Positions 41,854 to 54,705 of a stretch of 64,000 nt of DNA are shown here, in pieces. The notes beneath the pieces were generated by a model, which worked only from the letters and a program-made list of their open reading frames with translations, had not been told where the DNA came from and ran no database searches. Source of the DNA: Polytrichum commune (Eukaryota > Streptophyta > Polytrichopsida > Polytrichales > Polytrichaceae); the NCBI GenBank assembly GCA_950295325.1, contig OX485804.1, forward strand, positions 26,908,001-26,972,000, in the 5' to 3' direction. The stretch's first letter is position 1, and each line of letters opens with the position of its first letter. Position numbers and translations under genes: made by a program.

Positions 41854-42826
41854 TGTCGCGCACCTCTCCATGAGGAGTGCCCGAAACACCATGGGCACAA
41901 GGGGGACCCCGGAGTGACACCCGGGACTTGTGGCGCCGTTGGTGAGAGGGCCCAAGTGATCCTAGTGTGGGTGAGGGCCCCGGGCGTTGGGAACGCCTCC
42001 CACCCACAAAGACTAGGAGGCATGAGGGTGAGGCCATGAGCTATGCGTAGCTCATGGCGTGGTGATTCTAGAATGCTCAAGAACACCTCAATCCGAGGTG
42101 TGAGCTAGGAGTTATGGCCATTTGAGTGGGGCGCTGTCCCGGGACAGCGCCCTGGTACAGCAGTGCCTGGGAGAGATTCCCGGGACTGCCAAGGTTCAAA
42201 CAGGCATAACTTCCTCACCACTTGCACGAATGGGGCAAGTGAGGAGTCCATCGGTATCTACGTGAAGCGTAGATGAGGATGGAGTGGTTGGTTGCTGGAA
42301 TCAGACATCATACAAGGAGGTTATGATGGTCTGAAGCTGCTGGGGGATTCTAGGCCCAGCGGCTAAGGGAAAATGTCCACTTGGCCCCAACTCTTGGTAG
42401 AGAGACAAGAGGTTGGTTGACGGTGGGGTAGGGGCCCCGCGTAAAGTCCTAGAGGCTTATATGGGTGAGGTGGTGTGGCCTCACCCACCCGAGGCCGAAC
42501 GGCACGGCCTCCATGTGCATTGGCCCATTGTGAGGCCATAGTTGCCTAGTATGGTTCGGGTTGTTGTAGTGTTGCTCCGGCAACGCGATGATCAACATAG
42601 GATTGGACTTCCATGGATGGAAGTCCACATTGGGGAAATGGGTTACCGATTAAGGGGTGAGTCCCGAAAGCAAAGTAGGAGGGTTGGTTCCCTCCTATGA
42701 ACTATTGGTCCGGGGTAAGAGGAGCTATCCATTAGCATGGCGGAATGCGAAGGGTTAGCGACTCGTAACCTTTGCTAGAATTGAAAATTGGCAAGATGGT
42801 CAAGGGACCTAGCAAGGGTTGCGACA
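41854..42826 (+). repeat. Solo LTR (970-bp family)
   Basis: A 973-bp LTR, TGTCGCGCACC to GTTGCGACA, with a perfect 5-bp duplication CGGAT on both sides (41849-41853 and 42827-42831) and no internal sequence: the product of LTR-LTR recombination. It holds three palindromes: 42033-42058 (arms GCCATGAGCTA), 42129-42152 (arms GGGCGCTGTCC) and 42604-42627 (arms TGGACTTCCAT). Confidence 0.93.
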
Positions 42827-43167
42827 CGGATGGTTACAGGTTGTCATTTGAGGTGGACTAAGTCCCACTTGGAGAAGGCCTAGGATCCGAGGCCTCATGG
42901 CTTGAGCCCCTAAATTTTGATTGTGTTTTAAAGTTGGTGGTTTTTTGGTGGGTCTTGGCATTACAAGTGGAGGGGCTACTTTGCAGAAGGCCTCGGATCC
43001 GAGGTCTGTTGGCCTTGGGGTTTGCTGTTTGATTTGAGGTCAAGTTTATGGTTTCAGGTTGAATGAAGGCATGCCATGTTTGGGTTTCATGTTTAGCTAC
43101 ATTCAACCTGACTCCATAAATTTGATTTCAAATCAATGGTCTCAATTTGGGTCTCGACATGCCCAAT
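42827..43167. repeat. Diverged satellite flanking the nested elements
   Basis: Two copies of the GGCCTCGGATCCGAGG-type palindrome (about 42884 and 42990) with related text. 43020-43165 resembles 57245-57375 beyond the outer element (GGCATGCCATGTTTGGGTTT, TTAGCTACATTCAA), so the outer element landed in a tandem repeat. Confidence 0.6.
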
Positions 43168-44139
43168 TGTCGCAACCCTTGCTAGGTCCCTTAACAATCT
43201 TGCCAATTTTCATTTCTAGCAAAGGTTACGAGCGCTAACCATTCGCATTCCGCCATGCTAATGGATAGCTCCTCTTACCCCGGACCAATAGTTCATAGGA
43301 GGGAACCAACCCTCCTACTTTGCTTTCGGGACTCACCCCTTAATCGGTAACCCATTTCCCCAATGTGGACTTCCATCCATGGAAGTCCAATCCTATGTTG
43401 ATCATCGCGTTGCCGGAGCAACACTACAACAACCCGAACCATACTAGGCAACTATGGCCTCACAATAGGCCAAAGCCCATGGAGGCCTTGCCGTTCGGCC
43501 TCGGGTGGGTGAGGCCACACCACCTCACCCATATAAGCCTCTAGGACTCTACACGGAGCCCCTACCCCACCGCCAACCAACCTCTTGTCTCTCTACCAAG
43601 AGTTGGGGCCAAGTGGACATTTTCCCTTAGCTGCTGGGCCTAGAACCCCCCCAGCAGCTTCAGACCATCATAACTTCCTTGTATGATGTCTGATCATAAC
43701 AACCAACCACTCCATCCTCATCTACGCTTCACGTAGATGCCGATGGACTCCTCGCTTGCCCCATTCGGGCAAGTCTTGAAGAAGTTATGCCTGTTTGAAC
43801 CTTGGCAGTCCCGGAATCACTCCCAGGCACTGCTGTACCAGGGCGCTGTCCCGGGACAGCACCCCACTCAAATGGCCATAACTCCTAGCTCTCACCTCCG
43901 ATTGAGGTGATCTTGAGCATTCTAGAATCACCACGCCATGAGCTACGCATAGCTCATGGCCTCACCCTCATGCCTCCTAGTCTTTGTGGGTGGGAGGCGT
44001 TCCCAACGCCCGGGGCCCTCACCCACACTAGGATCACTTGGGCCCTCTCACCAACGGCGCCACAAGTCCCGGGTGTCACTCCGGGGTCCCCCTTGTGCCC
44101 ATGGTGTTTCGGGCACTCCTCATGGAGAGGTGCGCGACA
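43168..44139 (-). repeat. 3' LTR of outer element
   Basis: 972 bp, TGTCGCGCACC to GTTGCGACA. P4 is intact except for one base in the right arm. Confidence 0.93.
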
Positions 44140-44941
44140 CTCACCCCCACCAAACGGAGTCGATGCCCTCATCGACTATACTCGTAGTCGGCACACCAAT
44201 TCTCAAGTTGCCATCCTCTATGGTGCGGCATTGTGTTTACCTTAGGGCGCGACCCCCACAATGCATCTTCAAATTTGGCATAGTCCCAAAGGTGTCGTTC
44301 CTAGGTGGTCCGTTAGCGACCTTGGATCTCTCCTCCAAGGACCTAACCTACACTAGACCCACCTACTTTGGGACTCACTTGGGTTGCCCCTCCTTTGGGG
44401 CCTCCCCCGTTAGGCTCCACTAGCCTAACGTGACACATCTAGGCGAGACCTCAACGCTTCCACTAAGTTGTCTCGGTTGCAACTCCGAGATGGCTTTCCA
44501 TTGTTAAGCCACGCCTCGATCGCACGGGGGTGATGCCAAGTCCCGCCCGACTCGGTTCCCACTTTGCTCTTTCGAGACATGGGTTCATGACTCCCATGCG
44601 CCAACTTTCGTTAGCTCGCGGGTAGCACTTTTATGAGCACGCGCCATCACCTTGTCCCCGCCCGGACAAGCCCACAATTAAGAAGTTTCTTGGTTTTATC
44701 CAAGGCCCCTCCAAGCCATGGCCCCCAATTACTCGGCTTACCCAACCTAGTTTGGCATGTCTATTCCCCCTCTTCCATTAACCAAGCACAAGTACAAGAC
44801 TAGGACCTCATCTCATACTTTTCTCTTTGCACCACTAAAGTTTGGATTTTATTCCCTCAAGCCAAAGAACAAGTTCATGTCGTGGAGCAATTAACCTCGA
44901 AGCTAAGTGTGCTACTAGCGTCTCTCCCCCACTAAAGGAGA
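44140..44941 (-). other. 3' untranslated region of outer element
   Basis: About 800 bp between integrase and the polypurine tract (minus GGTGGGGGTGAG next to the LTR). No gene was seen. It is closely matched by 51500-52307 of the inner element. Confidence 0.75.
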
Positions 44942-45415
44942 TTGATGTCCTCATCAATGCCTACGCTTCATTTTATTGGAATCCTTAGCCTTAGTTTCTT
45001 CAAAGTGCTTTACCAATTCCTTGGCGTTCATCATGTCTCTTGCCGCCACCCAAACGGCTTCTTTCTCATGGTATCCTCACCATTTCACCAAGTACTCCTT
45101 TGTACATTTTCTTTCATTTTCACTTGGGCTTCCTACACTTGAGGATGCCCTCCTACCTCATGTTCCAAGTGACCTCCACAAGGTCGGGACGTGGCCTAAT
45201 CACTTGCTTGTGATCGGGCCACAAGGTGTCGTCCTAAAATGACTTTCGTAATGAGACATGAAATGTCGGATGCACTTTGATGTCCGGCGGTAATTCCAAC
45301 TTATACATGTCCTTGAACACTTGTTGCACAATGGAAAACGAAGTTCCAATTTTGGACATGAACTTTTGAAGTAAGGCCTTTGGGCAAGGTGAAGTTGTCC
45401 ACATTCAACAACACC

Positions 45416-46303
45416 TTATTGGCCCACCTCATACTCCACTTCGCGTCTTCCGGCATTGATTTGCACTCCGTAGCACCTTCGGGCTTTCTCCACCAACAAC
45501 TTGGTCATCTCCAAGACTTGTTTACCATCCTTGGCCAAGTCCTCACCATCTTGGTTGAACTCTAGTGTTGAATGTGCCCCCTCGAGAGCTAGGTTAATAG
45601 GTTGGAGCGCATCCACTCCATAAGCCACCACCAAAGACCACCCCTTGGTAGCCAAGTGCGTGGCTACATTGCAATTACACTCCGCTCGACCCACATAGTC
45701 CGCCCAATCTCCTTGGTCCGCCCCGACCAAGTTCCTCAAGTATTGCTTCAAGACTCCATTCACACGCTCCGTTTTCCCAAATATTTGGGAATGCAAGGCC
45801 GTGCTAAACCTTAGTTTCATTGCGACCTCCTTAGAGAAATGCACTTGTGAACTTTGGATCTTGATCCCACACAATCACTCTTGGCAACCCGTGGTGCCTC
45901 AACCATCCTTTGAGAAAAGGCTATGCGGTCTCCAACGCGGTGGCGGTTCCCACAATCAGCACCATGTGTGCCAACTTGGCAAACCGCTCTACCATCAACA
46001 AGATGGCATCATACCCATGTGACTCCGGCAAACTTGTGATCAAGTCCATGCACATACCATGCCATGGCGCCGACGGGATAAGCAACGGTTGCAAGAAACC
46101 GCCTTGCTTTTGGTAAGAGGCTCGGTTCACTTGGCACTTTATTCACGCCTTCACAAAGTGGGTTATATCCTCCTTTATGCACCGCCAATGGTACCTCCAT
46201 GACACCATTCTATGGCGGTTTTTTCTTTCTCCTCTATGGCCGGCAATAGGACTATCACATTTTTCCTTCAAAACCGATAGCCTCAACTTGCCTTGAGGCA
46301 CAT
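45416..46303 (-). pseudogene. Outer element integrase fragments
   Basis: Minus-strand pieces in shifted frames: PIAGHRGERKNRHRMVSW (HHCC finger side), WHGMCMDLITSLPESHGYDA (first catalytic Asp), then LHSQIFGKTERVNGVLKQYL (Glu region), where most elements have N-G before K-T-E-R. Several frameshifts make it non-coding as a whole. Confidence 0.8.
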
Positions 46304-47275
46304 TGTCGCGCACCTCTCCATGAGGAGTGCCCGAAACACCATGGGCACAAGGGGGACCCCGGAGTGACACCTGGGACTTGTGGCGCCGTTGGTGAGAGGG
46401 CCCAAGTGATCCTAGTGTGGGTGAGGGCCCCGGGCGTTGGGAACGCCTCCCACCCACAAAGACTAGGAGGCATGAGGGTGAGGCCATGAGCTATGCGTAG
46501 CTCATGGCGTGGTGATTCTAGAATGCTCAAGATCACCTCAATCGGAGGTGAGAGCTAGGAGTTATGGCCATTTGAGTGGGGTGCTGTCCCGGGACAGCGC
46601 CCTGGTACAGCAGTGCCTGGGAGTGATTCCGGGACTGCCAAGGTTCAAACAGGCATAACTTCTTCAAGACTTGCCCGAATGGGGCAAGCGAGGAGTCCAT
46701 CGGCATCTACGTGAAGCGTAGATGAGGATGGAGTGGTTGGTTGTTATGATCAGACATCATACAAGGAAGTTATGATGGTCTGAAGCTGCTGGGGGGGTTC
46801 TAGGCCCAGCAGCTAAGGGAAAATGTCCACTTGGCCCCAACTCTTGGTAGAGAGACAAGAGGTTGGTTGGCGGTGGGGTAGGGGCTCCGTGTAGAGTCCT
46901 AGAGGCTTATATGGGTGAGGTGGTGTGGCCTCACCCACCCGAGGCCGAACGGCACGGCCTCCATGGGCATTGGCCCATTGTGAGGTCATAGTTGCCTAGT
47001 ATGGTTCGGGTTGTTGTAGTGTTGCTCCGGCAACGCGATGATCAACATAGGATTGGACTTCCATGGATGGAAGTCCACATTGGGGAAATGGGTTACCGAT
47101 TAAGGGGTGAGCCCTCAAAGCAAAGTAGGAGGGTTGGTTCCCTCCTATGAACTATTGGTCCGGGGTAAGAGGAGCTATCCATTAGCATGGCGGAATGCGA
47201 AGGGTTAGCGCTCGTAACCTTTGCTAGAAACGAAAATTGGCAAGATTATTAAGGGACCTAGCAAGGGTTGCGACA
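46304..47275 (+). repeat. 5' LTR of inner element (972 bp)
   Basis: TGTCGCGCACC to GTTGCGACA. It shares with the 3' LTR the diagnostic GAGCCCTCAAAGC variant that other copies lack. Confidence 0.94.
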
Positions 47276-47277
47276 TG

Positions 47278-47289
47278 TGGTATCAGAGC
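47278..47289 (+). promoter_or_regulatory. Primer-binding site (tRNA-iMet type)
   Basis: TGGTATCAGAGC, two bases after the LTR; this is the classic plant initiator-methionine tRNA primer site. Confidence 0.9.
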
Positions 47290-47389
47290 AGGGTTCCAAT
47301 TTTTGAGCTAGCACTTTGAAGGAAGCATGGCTATCATATAAGCGGCTTATGATGGTGACCCGGGGTTTCCAAAAGGTTGTGAGGCTCAA

Positions 47390-48420
47390 ATTGGAACAAA
47401 GATCATGTGTAAATGGAATTTGACCATATCATTGGTTCTAATGACAATGGTGGGCATGATGGTGGATTCGGTAAGGAAAATGGTGGAGTCCTTTGAAAGG
47501 GCTCCCGCACACCTCAAAAAGCATTTGGGGCCTAGAATACCGAATGCACCCAAAACCTTGGATAGCATTAATGTTGGATTGAAATTCCAATTCGAAATGC
47601 TTGGAAGGTATTGATGTTGGAATGAATTTGGTGGAAATGAGGCACCCGGGGCCTTTTAAGGCCTAAGTGCGCAATTCAAACGCACATATGAAGGATACAC
47701 CTAAAATGGACGAGCTTTGTAAGAAATTCATCATTTTAGGTGGGGTTTCTAAAGCGGGTGGAGAATACCAAGTTCAAATTTCCAAAAGTTTATTGAGGTT
47801 GTGGCGGGGATCATCAAAATCGCCACGAGGATTAAGGCCGATGACTCCAATAAAAAATTTGGCGGTGCCTTACAACAATGGACGTTGAGGGGAGATAGGT
47901 ACCACGCCAAATAATACTTGTGCCACAGACCGAATGTAAGACGTTGGCATTGTGGCCAAGGCTAGTAGCCTTAAGCCGAGGCCAAGTTCTTTTGTACCTT
48001 GAGGCTCAAATGAATGGGAGAAATGTCTCATGTGTTAACAAAGAGGCTACCACTCCTTCTTGAGCCCAAAACTCACAAGGGAGTTGGGGCTTGCCGATTG
48101 ATAGAGCGGGCAAGCCCACCAAGGTGCGGTTTGGAAAGGGCGAACCGCATGAGACAAAGGAGGCCGCGATGCATGGAACCTTTCAATGTGGGACATTGGA
48201 TCTTTGTCAAAATTTCGCACCATGTGAAATAGATGAAATGCATGTCGTTGTGAAGGCCGCCTTGTTTGAAACTCACATGATAGATGTGAGGTGCAAGCCG
48301 GTGTGCTTGCGGTGCATTATGATGTGTCATAATGGCAAATAATTGAAGTTCAAATTGACAAGGACTCCTATGGTAGGAGGACCCAAGTTGAATTTGGTCT
48401 AAATGGACCAAATAAAAAAT
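47390..48420 (+). pseudogene. Leader/gag-protease remnant of inner element
   Basis: Short open pieces include VRKMVESFERAPAHLKKHLG (47405-47614) and GKPTKVRFGKGEPHETKEAA (48091-48342). The pieces are conserved in the outer and truncated copies, but stops separate them. No CCHC knuckle was seen. The exact domain cannot be assigned. Confidence 0.5.
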
Positions 48421-48636
48421 AGAATACATAATGGTCGTGGTTCAATTGGAGCAACTCCAAGGAATGTATGGGGAGGCTAGGAAAGATGGGCCTCCCCCAA
48501 ACCACATTGGTGGGATGTTGGTGAGATACAAGGATGTATTCACCAATGTGTTGCCCAAAAAGTCACCGCCAAGGAGTGAAAAATAACTTTGCTCAACGAG
48601 AGATTGAGTTCGTGAGGGATGTGGTGACAAAAGAAG

Positions 48637-49813
48637 TTGGTGGACGAACATGAAAAATGTCAAGGCAATCCAAGAGGAGAATTGGCCCTTGATTCAAGAA
48701 AAGGGCTTAGTTCATTTGTTGGCCTAGCCAACTACTACCACCACTTCATTGGAGGTTTTTCTAAGGTTGCTAGGACCTTAGACAACTTGTTGAAAAAATG
48801 GGTATCCCAAGAGTGGGATGAGCCTTGTCACCAAGCCTTTGGGGAGCTCAAGAGCAAGTTCTCTTCACAAGATGTGGTTAAGTTTCCGGGTTTTCGTAAG
48901 CATTTTGAGGTGCACATGGAGGCGAAGGACTTTACCATTGGCAGATGTTGATCCAAGATGGATGACCATTGCTTATGGGAGCATTAACCTCCATGGTTGT
49001 CGAACCTTATCTGGCTTGTGCAAGAAATAGTTATCCCAAGAGTGGGATGAGCCTTGCCACAAAGCCTTTGGGAAGCTTAAGACCAAGTTGTCTTCGCCGC
49101 CCATGCTCAAGTTCGTGGAGTTTGACAAACTTTTGAGGTGCATACGGGGGCGAGTGACTTTACCATTGGCGGATGTTGAGGCAAAATGGATGGTCATTGC
49201 ATATAGAGCATGAAGTTCGATGGTTGTCCGACCTTGTCCAACTGGTGCAAGAAATGTCTATCCCAAGAGTGGGATGAGCCTTGCCACCAAGTCTTTGAGG
49301 AACTTAAGATCTAGTTCTCTTCGCCGCCCGTGCTCAAGTTCGCGGAATTTGACAAACCGTTTGAGGTGCATACGGGGGCGAGTGATTTTACCATTGGCGG
49401 ATGTTGATGCAAGATGGATGGCCATTACATATGAGAGCGTTAAGCTCGATGGTTATCCGACCTTATCCGACTTGTGGAAGAAATGGCTATCCCAAGAATG
49501 GGATGAGCCTTGCCACCAAGTCTTTGGGGAGCTTGAGAACAAGTTTTCTTCGCCGCCCGTGCTCAAGTTCGCAGAGCTTGACAAACCTTTTGAGGTGCAT
49601 ACGGGGGTGAATGACTTTGCCAATGGTGGATTATGTGTAAGATGGATGGCCATTGCATATGGGAGCATGAAGATCGATGGTTGTCAAAGAAGACAACCAA
49701 CTCATGACAAAGAACTTCTTTGCCGTAGTGCATTGCTTGAAGATGTGGCGACACTATTTGGGGTCGCACAAATCAAAGGTCTACATGGACAATGTGTCGT
49801 AAAAGTATTTTGA
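48637..49813 (+). pseudogene. RT thumb/RNase H region with fourfold ~229-bp tandem duplication
   Basis: It starts with FVGLANYYHHFIGGFSKVA (RT thumb motif) and KWVSQEWDEPCHQAFGELKS. A segment beginning at the ATCCCAAGAGTGGGATGAGCC text recurs at about 48804, 49033, 49259 and 49489 (spacing 227-230 bp), each copy ending in an RNase H-like VH...DFT. The period is not a multiple of three, so frames are broken. Confidence 0.8.
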
Positions 49814-50075
49814 CATACAAGCGCAAGTGAGCGCCAAGTCATTGCGGAGGCATTATAGTTTGGCGCTTATGAAGGTGGATTTGATCCACAAACCGGACCG
49901 TGGAAATGTGGTGCCGGATGCGCGACGTAGACCGGAAGAGTTCCAAGCAATGAGAACCATCCAAACCTTGTGGCTAATGTGTGCCGGCAAAGGAAACTTG
50001 TGATGCAAGATACGGGAGGGGTAAATTAACTACCCCAAAGCACAAAAGCTTTTAGGTGAGCTTCGCAAGAGCAAG

Positions 50076-51063
50076 GTGCTCAAAGAGGTTAAGTTGGTGG
50101 ACGGATTGTTCAAGTGCAAACAAAGTCGGGTATATGTGCCACAAGGCAAGTTGAGGCTATCGGTTTTGAAGGAGGAATATGATAGTCCTATTGCCGGCCA
50201 TAGAGGAGAAACAAAAAGCCGCCATAGAATGGTGTCAAAGAGGCACCATTGGCGGTGCATAAAGGAAAATATAGCCCACTTTGTGAAGGCTTGAATCAAA
50301 GTGCCAAGTGAACCAAGCCTCTTACCAAAAGCAAGGCGGCTTCTTGCAACCGTTGCCTATCCCGTTGGCGCCATGGCATGGTATGTGCATGGACTTGATC
50401 ACAAGTTTGCCGGAGTCACATGGGTATGATGCCATCTTGTTGATGGTAGAGTGGTTTGCCAAGTTGGCACACATGGTGCCGATTGTGGGAGCCGCCACCG
50501 TGTTGGAGACCGCATAGCCTTTTCTTAAAGGATGGTTGAGGCACCACGGGTTGCCAAGAGTGATTGTGTGGGATCAAGATCCAAAGTTCACAAGTGCATT
50601 TTCAATGCATTTCTCTAAGGAGGTCGGAATGAAACTAAGGTTTAGCACGGCCTTGCATTCCCAAATGAATGGGAAAACGGAGCGTGTGAATGGAGTCTTG
50701 AAGCAATACTTGAGGAACTTGGTGGGGGCGGACCAAGGAGATTGGGCGGACTATGTGGGTCGAGCGGAGTGTAATTGCAATGTAGCCACGCACTTGGCTA
50801 CCAAGGGGTGGTCTTTGGCGGTGGCTTATGGAGTGGATGCGCTCCAACCTATTAACCTAGCTCTCGAGGGGGCACATTCAGCACTAGAGTTCAACCAAGA
50901 TGGTGAGGACTTGGCCAAGAAGCGTGAACAACTCTTGGAGATGACCAAGTTGTTGGTGGAGAAAGCCCGAAGGTGCTACGGAGTGCAAGTCAATGCCGGA
51001 AGACGCGAAGTGGAGAATGAGGTGGGCCAAAAGGCGTTGTTGAATGTGAACAACTTCACTTAG
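50076..51063 (+). pseudogene. Integrase of inner element, interrupted
   Basis: Pieces in order: SPIAGHRGETKSRHRMVSKR (zinc-finger side, 50076-50294), WHGMCMDLITSLPESHGYDA (first Asp, 50308-50517), then 50536-51063 with RVIVWDQDPKFTSAF (second Asp) and MNGKTERVNGVLKQYL (Glu). The catalytic triad is present, but stops lie between the pieces at about 50294 and 50517. After 51063 the frame stops inside the C-terminal domain. Confidence 0.85.
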
Positions 51064-51499
51064 CCGGAAGGCCTCACTCCAAAGTTCATGTCCAAAATTG
51101 GAGCTCCGTTTCCCATTGTGGAACAAGTGGTCAAGGACATATATAAGTTGGAATTACCGCCGGAGATCAAAGTGCATCCGACATTTCATGTCTCATTACG
51201 AAAGTCATTTTAGGACGACACCTTGTGGCCCGATCACAAGCAAGTGATTAGGCCACCTCCCGACCTTGTGGACGTCATTTGGAACATGAGGTAAGAGGGC
51301 ATCCTCAAGTGTAGGAAGCCCAAGTGAAAAGGAAAGAAAATGTACAAAGGAATACTTGGTGAAATGGTGAGGATACCATGAGAAAGAAACCGCTTGGGTG
51401 GCGGCAAGAGACATGGTCAACACCAATGAATTGGTGAAGCACTTTGAAGAAACTAAGGCTAGACATTCCAATAAAAAGAAGCGTAGGCATTGATGAGGA

Positions 51500-52307
51500 C
51501 ATCAATCTCCTTTAGTGGGGGAGAGACGCTAGTAGCACACTTAGCTTCGAGGCTAATTACTCCACAACATGAACTTGTTCTTTGGCTTGAGGGAATAAAG
51601 TCCAAACTTTAGTGGTGCAAAGAGAAAAGTATGAGATGAGGTCCTAGTCTTGTACTTGTGCTTGGTTAATGGAAGAGGGGGAATAGATATGCCAAACTAG
51701 GTTGGGTAAGCCGAGTAATTGGGGGCCATGGCTTGGAGGGGCCTTGGATAAAACCAAGAAACTTCTTAGTTGTGGGCTTGTCCGGGCGGGGACAAGGTGA
51801 TGGCGCGTGCTCATAAAAGTGCTACCCGCGAGCTAACGAGAGTTGGCGCATGGGAGTCATGAACCCATGTCTCGAAAGAGCAAAGTGGGAACCGAGTCGG
51901 GCGGGACTTGGCATCACCCCCGTGCGATCGAGGCGTGGCTTAACAATGGAAAGCCATCTCGGAGTTGCAACCGAGACAACTTAGTGGAAGCGTTGAGGTC
52001 TCGCCTAGATGTGTCATGTTAGGCTAGTGGAGCCTAACGGGGGAGGCCCCAAAGGAGGGGCAACCCAAGTGAGTCCCAAAGTAGGTGGGTCTAGTATAGG
52101 TTAGGTCCTTGGATGAGAGATCCAAGGTCGCTAACGGACCACCTAGGAACGACACCTTTGGGACTATGCCAAATTTGAAGATGCATTGTGGGGGTCGCGC
52201 CCTAAGGTAAACACAATGCCGCACCATAGAGGATGGCAACTTGAGAATTGGTGTGCCGACTACGAGTATAGTCGATGAGGGCATCGACTCCGTTTGGTGG
52301 GGGTGAG
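51500..52307 (+). other. 3' untranslated region of inner element with polypurine tract
   Basis: No gene was seen. It ends with the G-rich tract GGTGGGGGTGAG (52296-52307) directly before the 3' LTR. Confidence 0.75.
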
Positions 52308-53279
52308 TGTCGCGCACCTCTCCATGAGGAGTGCCCGAAACACCATGGGCACAAGGGGGACCCCGGAGTGACACCCGGGACTTGTGGCGCCGTTGGTGAG
52401 AGGGCCCAAGTGATCCTAGTGTGGGTGAGGGCCCCGGGCGTTGGGAACGCCTCCCACCCACAAAGACTAGGAGGCATGAGGGTGAGGCCATGAGCTATGC
52501 GTAGCTCATGGCGTGGTGATTCTAGAATGCTCAAGATCACCTCAATCGGAGGTGAGAGCTAGGAGTTATGGCCATTTGAGTGGGGTGCTGTCCCGGGACA
52601 GCGCCCTGGTACAGCAGTGCCTGGGAGTGATTCCGGGACTGCCAAGGTTCAAACAGGCATAACTTCTTCAAGACTTGCCCGAATGGGGCAAGCGAGGAGT
52701 CCATCGGCATCTACGTGAAGCGTAGATGAGGATGGAGTGGTTGGTTGTTATGATCAGACATCATACAAGGAAGTTATGATGGTCTGAAGCTGCTGGGGGG
52801 GTTCTAGGCCCAGCAGCTAAGGGAAAATGTCCACTTGGCCCCAACTCTTGGTAGAGAGACAAGAGGTTGGTTGGCGGTGGGGTAGGGGCTCCGTGTAGAG
52901 TCCTAGAGGCTTATATGGGTGAGGTGGTGTGGCCTCACCCACCCGAGGCCGAACGGCACGGCCTCCATGGGCATTGGCCCATTGTGAGGTCATAGTTGCC
53001 TAGTATGGTTCGGGTTGTTGTAGTGTTGCTCCGGCAACGCGATGATCAACATAGGATTGGACTTCCATGGATGGAAGTCCACATTGGGGAAATGGGTTAC
53101 CGATTAAGGGGTGAGCCCTCAAAGCAAAGTAGGAGGGTTGGTTCCCTCCTATGAACTATTGGTCCGGGGTAAGAGGAGCTATCCATTAGCATGGCGGAAT
53201 GCGAAGGGTTAGCGCTCGTAACCTTTGCTAGAAACGAAAATTGGCAAGATTATTAAGGGACCTAGCAAGGGTTGCGACA
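52308..53279 (+). repeat. 3' LTR of inner element
   Basis: 972 bp, same variants as the 5' LTR (GAGCCCTCAAAGC). Confidence 0.94.
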
Positions 53280-53284
53280 CACAT

Positions 53285-54549
53285 ACACCCGACTTTGCTT
53301 GCACTTGAACAATCCGTCCACCAACTTAACCTCTTTGAGCACCTTGCTCTTGCGAAGCTCACCTAAAAGCTTTTGTGCTTTGGGGTAGTTAATTTACCCC
53401 TCCCGTATCTTGCATCACAAGTTTCCTTCGCCGGCACACATTAGCCACAAGGTTTGGATGGTTCTCATTGCTTGGAACTCATCCGGTCTACTTAGCGCAT
53501 CCGGCACCACATTTCCATGGTCCGGTTTGTGGATCAAATCCACCTTCATAAGCGCCAAACTATCATGCCACCGCAATGACTTGGCGCTCACTTGCGCTTG
53601 TATATGTTAAAATACTTTTAGGACACATTGTCCATGTAGACCTTTGCTTTGTGCGACCCCAAATAGTGTCGCCACATCTTCAAGCAATGCACTACGGCAA
53701 AGAAGTTCTTTGTCATGAGTTGGTTGTCTTCTTTGACAACCATCGAGCCTCAAGCCCCCATATGCAAAGGCCATCCATCTTACATTAACAATCCGCCATT
53801 GGCAAAGTCATTCACCCCCGTATGCACCTCAAAAGGTATGTCAAGCTCCGCGAACTTGAGCACAGGCGGCAAAGAGAACTTGCTCTAAAGCTCCCCAAAG
53901 ACTTGGTGACAAGGTTAGTCCCACTCTTGGGATAGCCATTTCTTTCACAAGTCGGACAACCATCGAGCTTCATGCTCCCATATGCAATGGCCATCCATCT
54001 TACATCAACAATCCGCCATTGGCAAAGTCATTCAGCCCCGTATGCACCTCAAAAGGTTTGTCAAGCTCCGCGAACTTGAGCACGGGCGTCAAAGACAATT
54101 TTGTATTAAGCTCCCCAAAGACTTTGGGGCAAGGCTCATCCCACTCTTGAGATAGCCATTTCTTTCATAGGTTGCACAAGGTTTGACAACCTTTAAGCTT
54201 AATACTCCCATATGCAATGGGCATCCATCTTGGATCAACATCCGCCAATGGTAAAGTCACTCGCCTCCATGTGCACCTCAAAATGCTTATGAAAACCCGG
54301 AAACTTAACCACATCTTGTGAAGAGAACTTGCTCTTGAGCTTCCCAAAGGCTTGGTGACAAGGCTCATCCCACTCTTGGGATAGCCATTTTTTCAACAAA
54401 TTGACTAAGGTCCTAGCAACCTTAGAAAAACCTCGAATGAAGTGGTGGTAGTAGTTGGCTAGGCCAACAAATGACCTAAGCCATTTTCTTGAGTCAAGGA
54501 CCAATTCTCCTTTTGGATGGCCTTGATATTCTTCATGTTCGTCCACCAA
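53285..54549 (-). pseudogene. Outer element RT thumb/RNase H with threefold ~225-bp duplication
   Basis: The same block as in the inner element, on the minus strand: LANYYHHFIRGFSKVARTLV at the 5' side, then three copies of the GGGATGAGCC-type unit (near 53930, 54150 and 54370). A later RNase H part follows. Frameshifted and non-coding as a whole. Confidence 0.78.
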
Positions 54550-54705
54550 CTTCCTTTGTCACCACATACCTCAAGAACTCAATCTCTCGTTGAGCAAAGT
54601 TATTTTTCACTTCTTGGCGGTAACTTTTTGGGCAACACATTGGTGAATACATCCTTGTATCTCACCAACATCCCACCAATGTGGTTTGGAGGAGGCCCAT
54701 CTTTT

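Larger units (their letters stand above)
46304..53279 (+). mobile_element. Inner Ty3/Gypsy element nested in the outer element
   Basis: 6,976 bp, plus strand, with CACAT duplicated exactly (46299-46303 and 53280-53284). LTRs 46304-47275 and 52308-53279 look identical over the stretches compared. Primer site TGGTATCAGAGC at 47278-47289 (initiator-Met tRNA type), polypurine tract GGTGGGGGTGAG just before 52308. Internal DNA is about 5 kb with a leader, broken RT/RNase H and integrase, so the copy is non-autonomous yet recently mobile, presumably helped in trans by an intact relative. Confidence 0.95.

Noticed and set aside
41498-42086. Pro/Arg-rich ORFs of 80-155 codons in the 970-bp LTRs (also at 43907, 46143, 52024, 56954 and 58866)
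   Set aside because: They recur in every LTR copy on either strand and end at the LTR boundary; the GC-rich palindromic sequence gives chance open frames.
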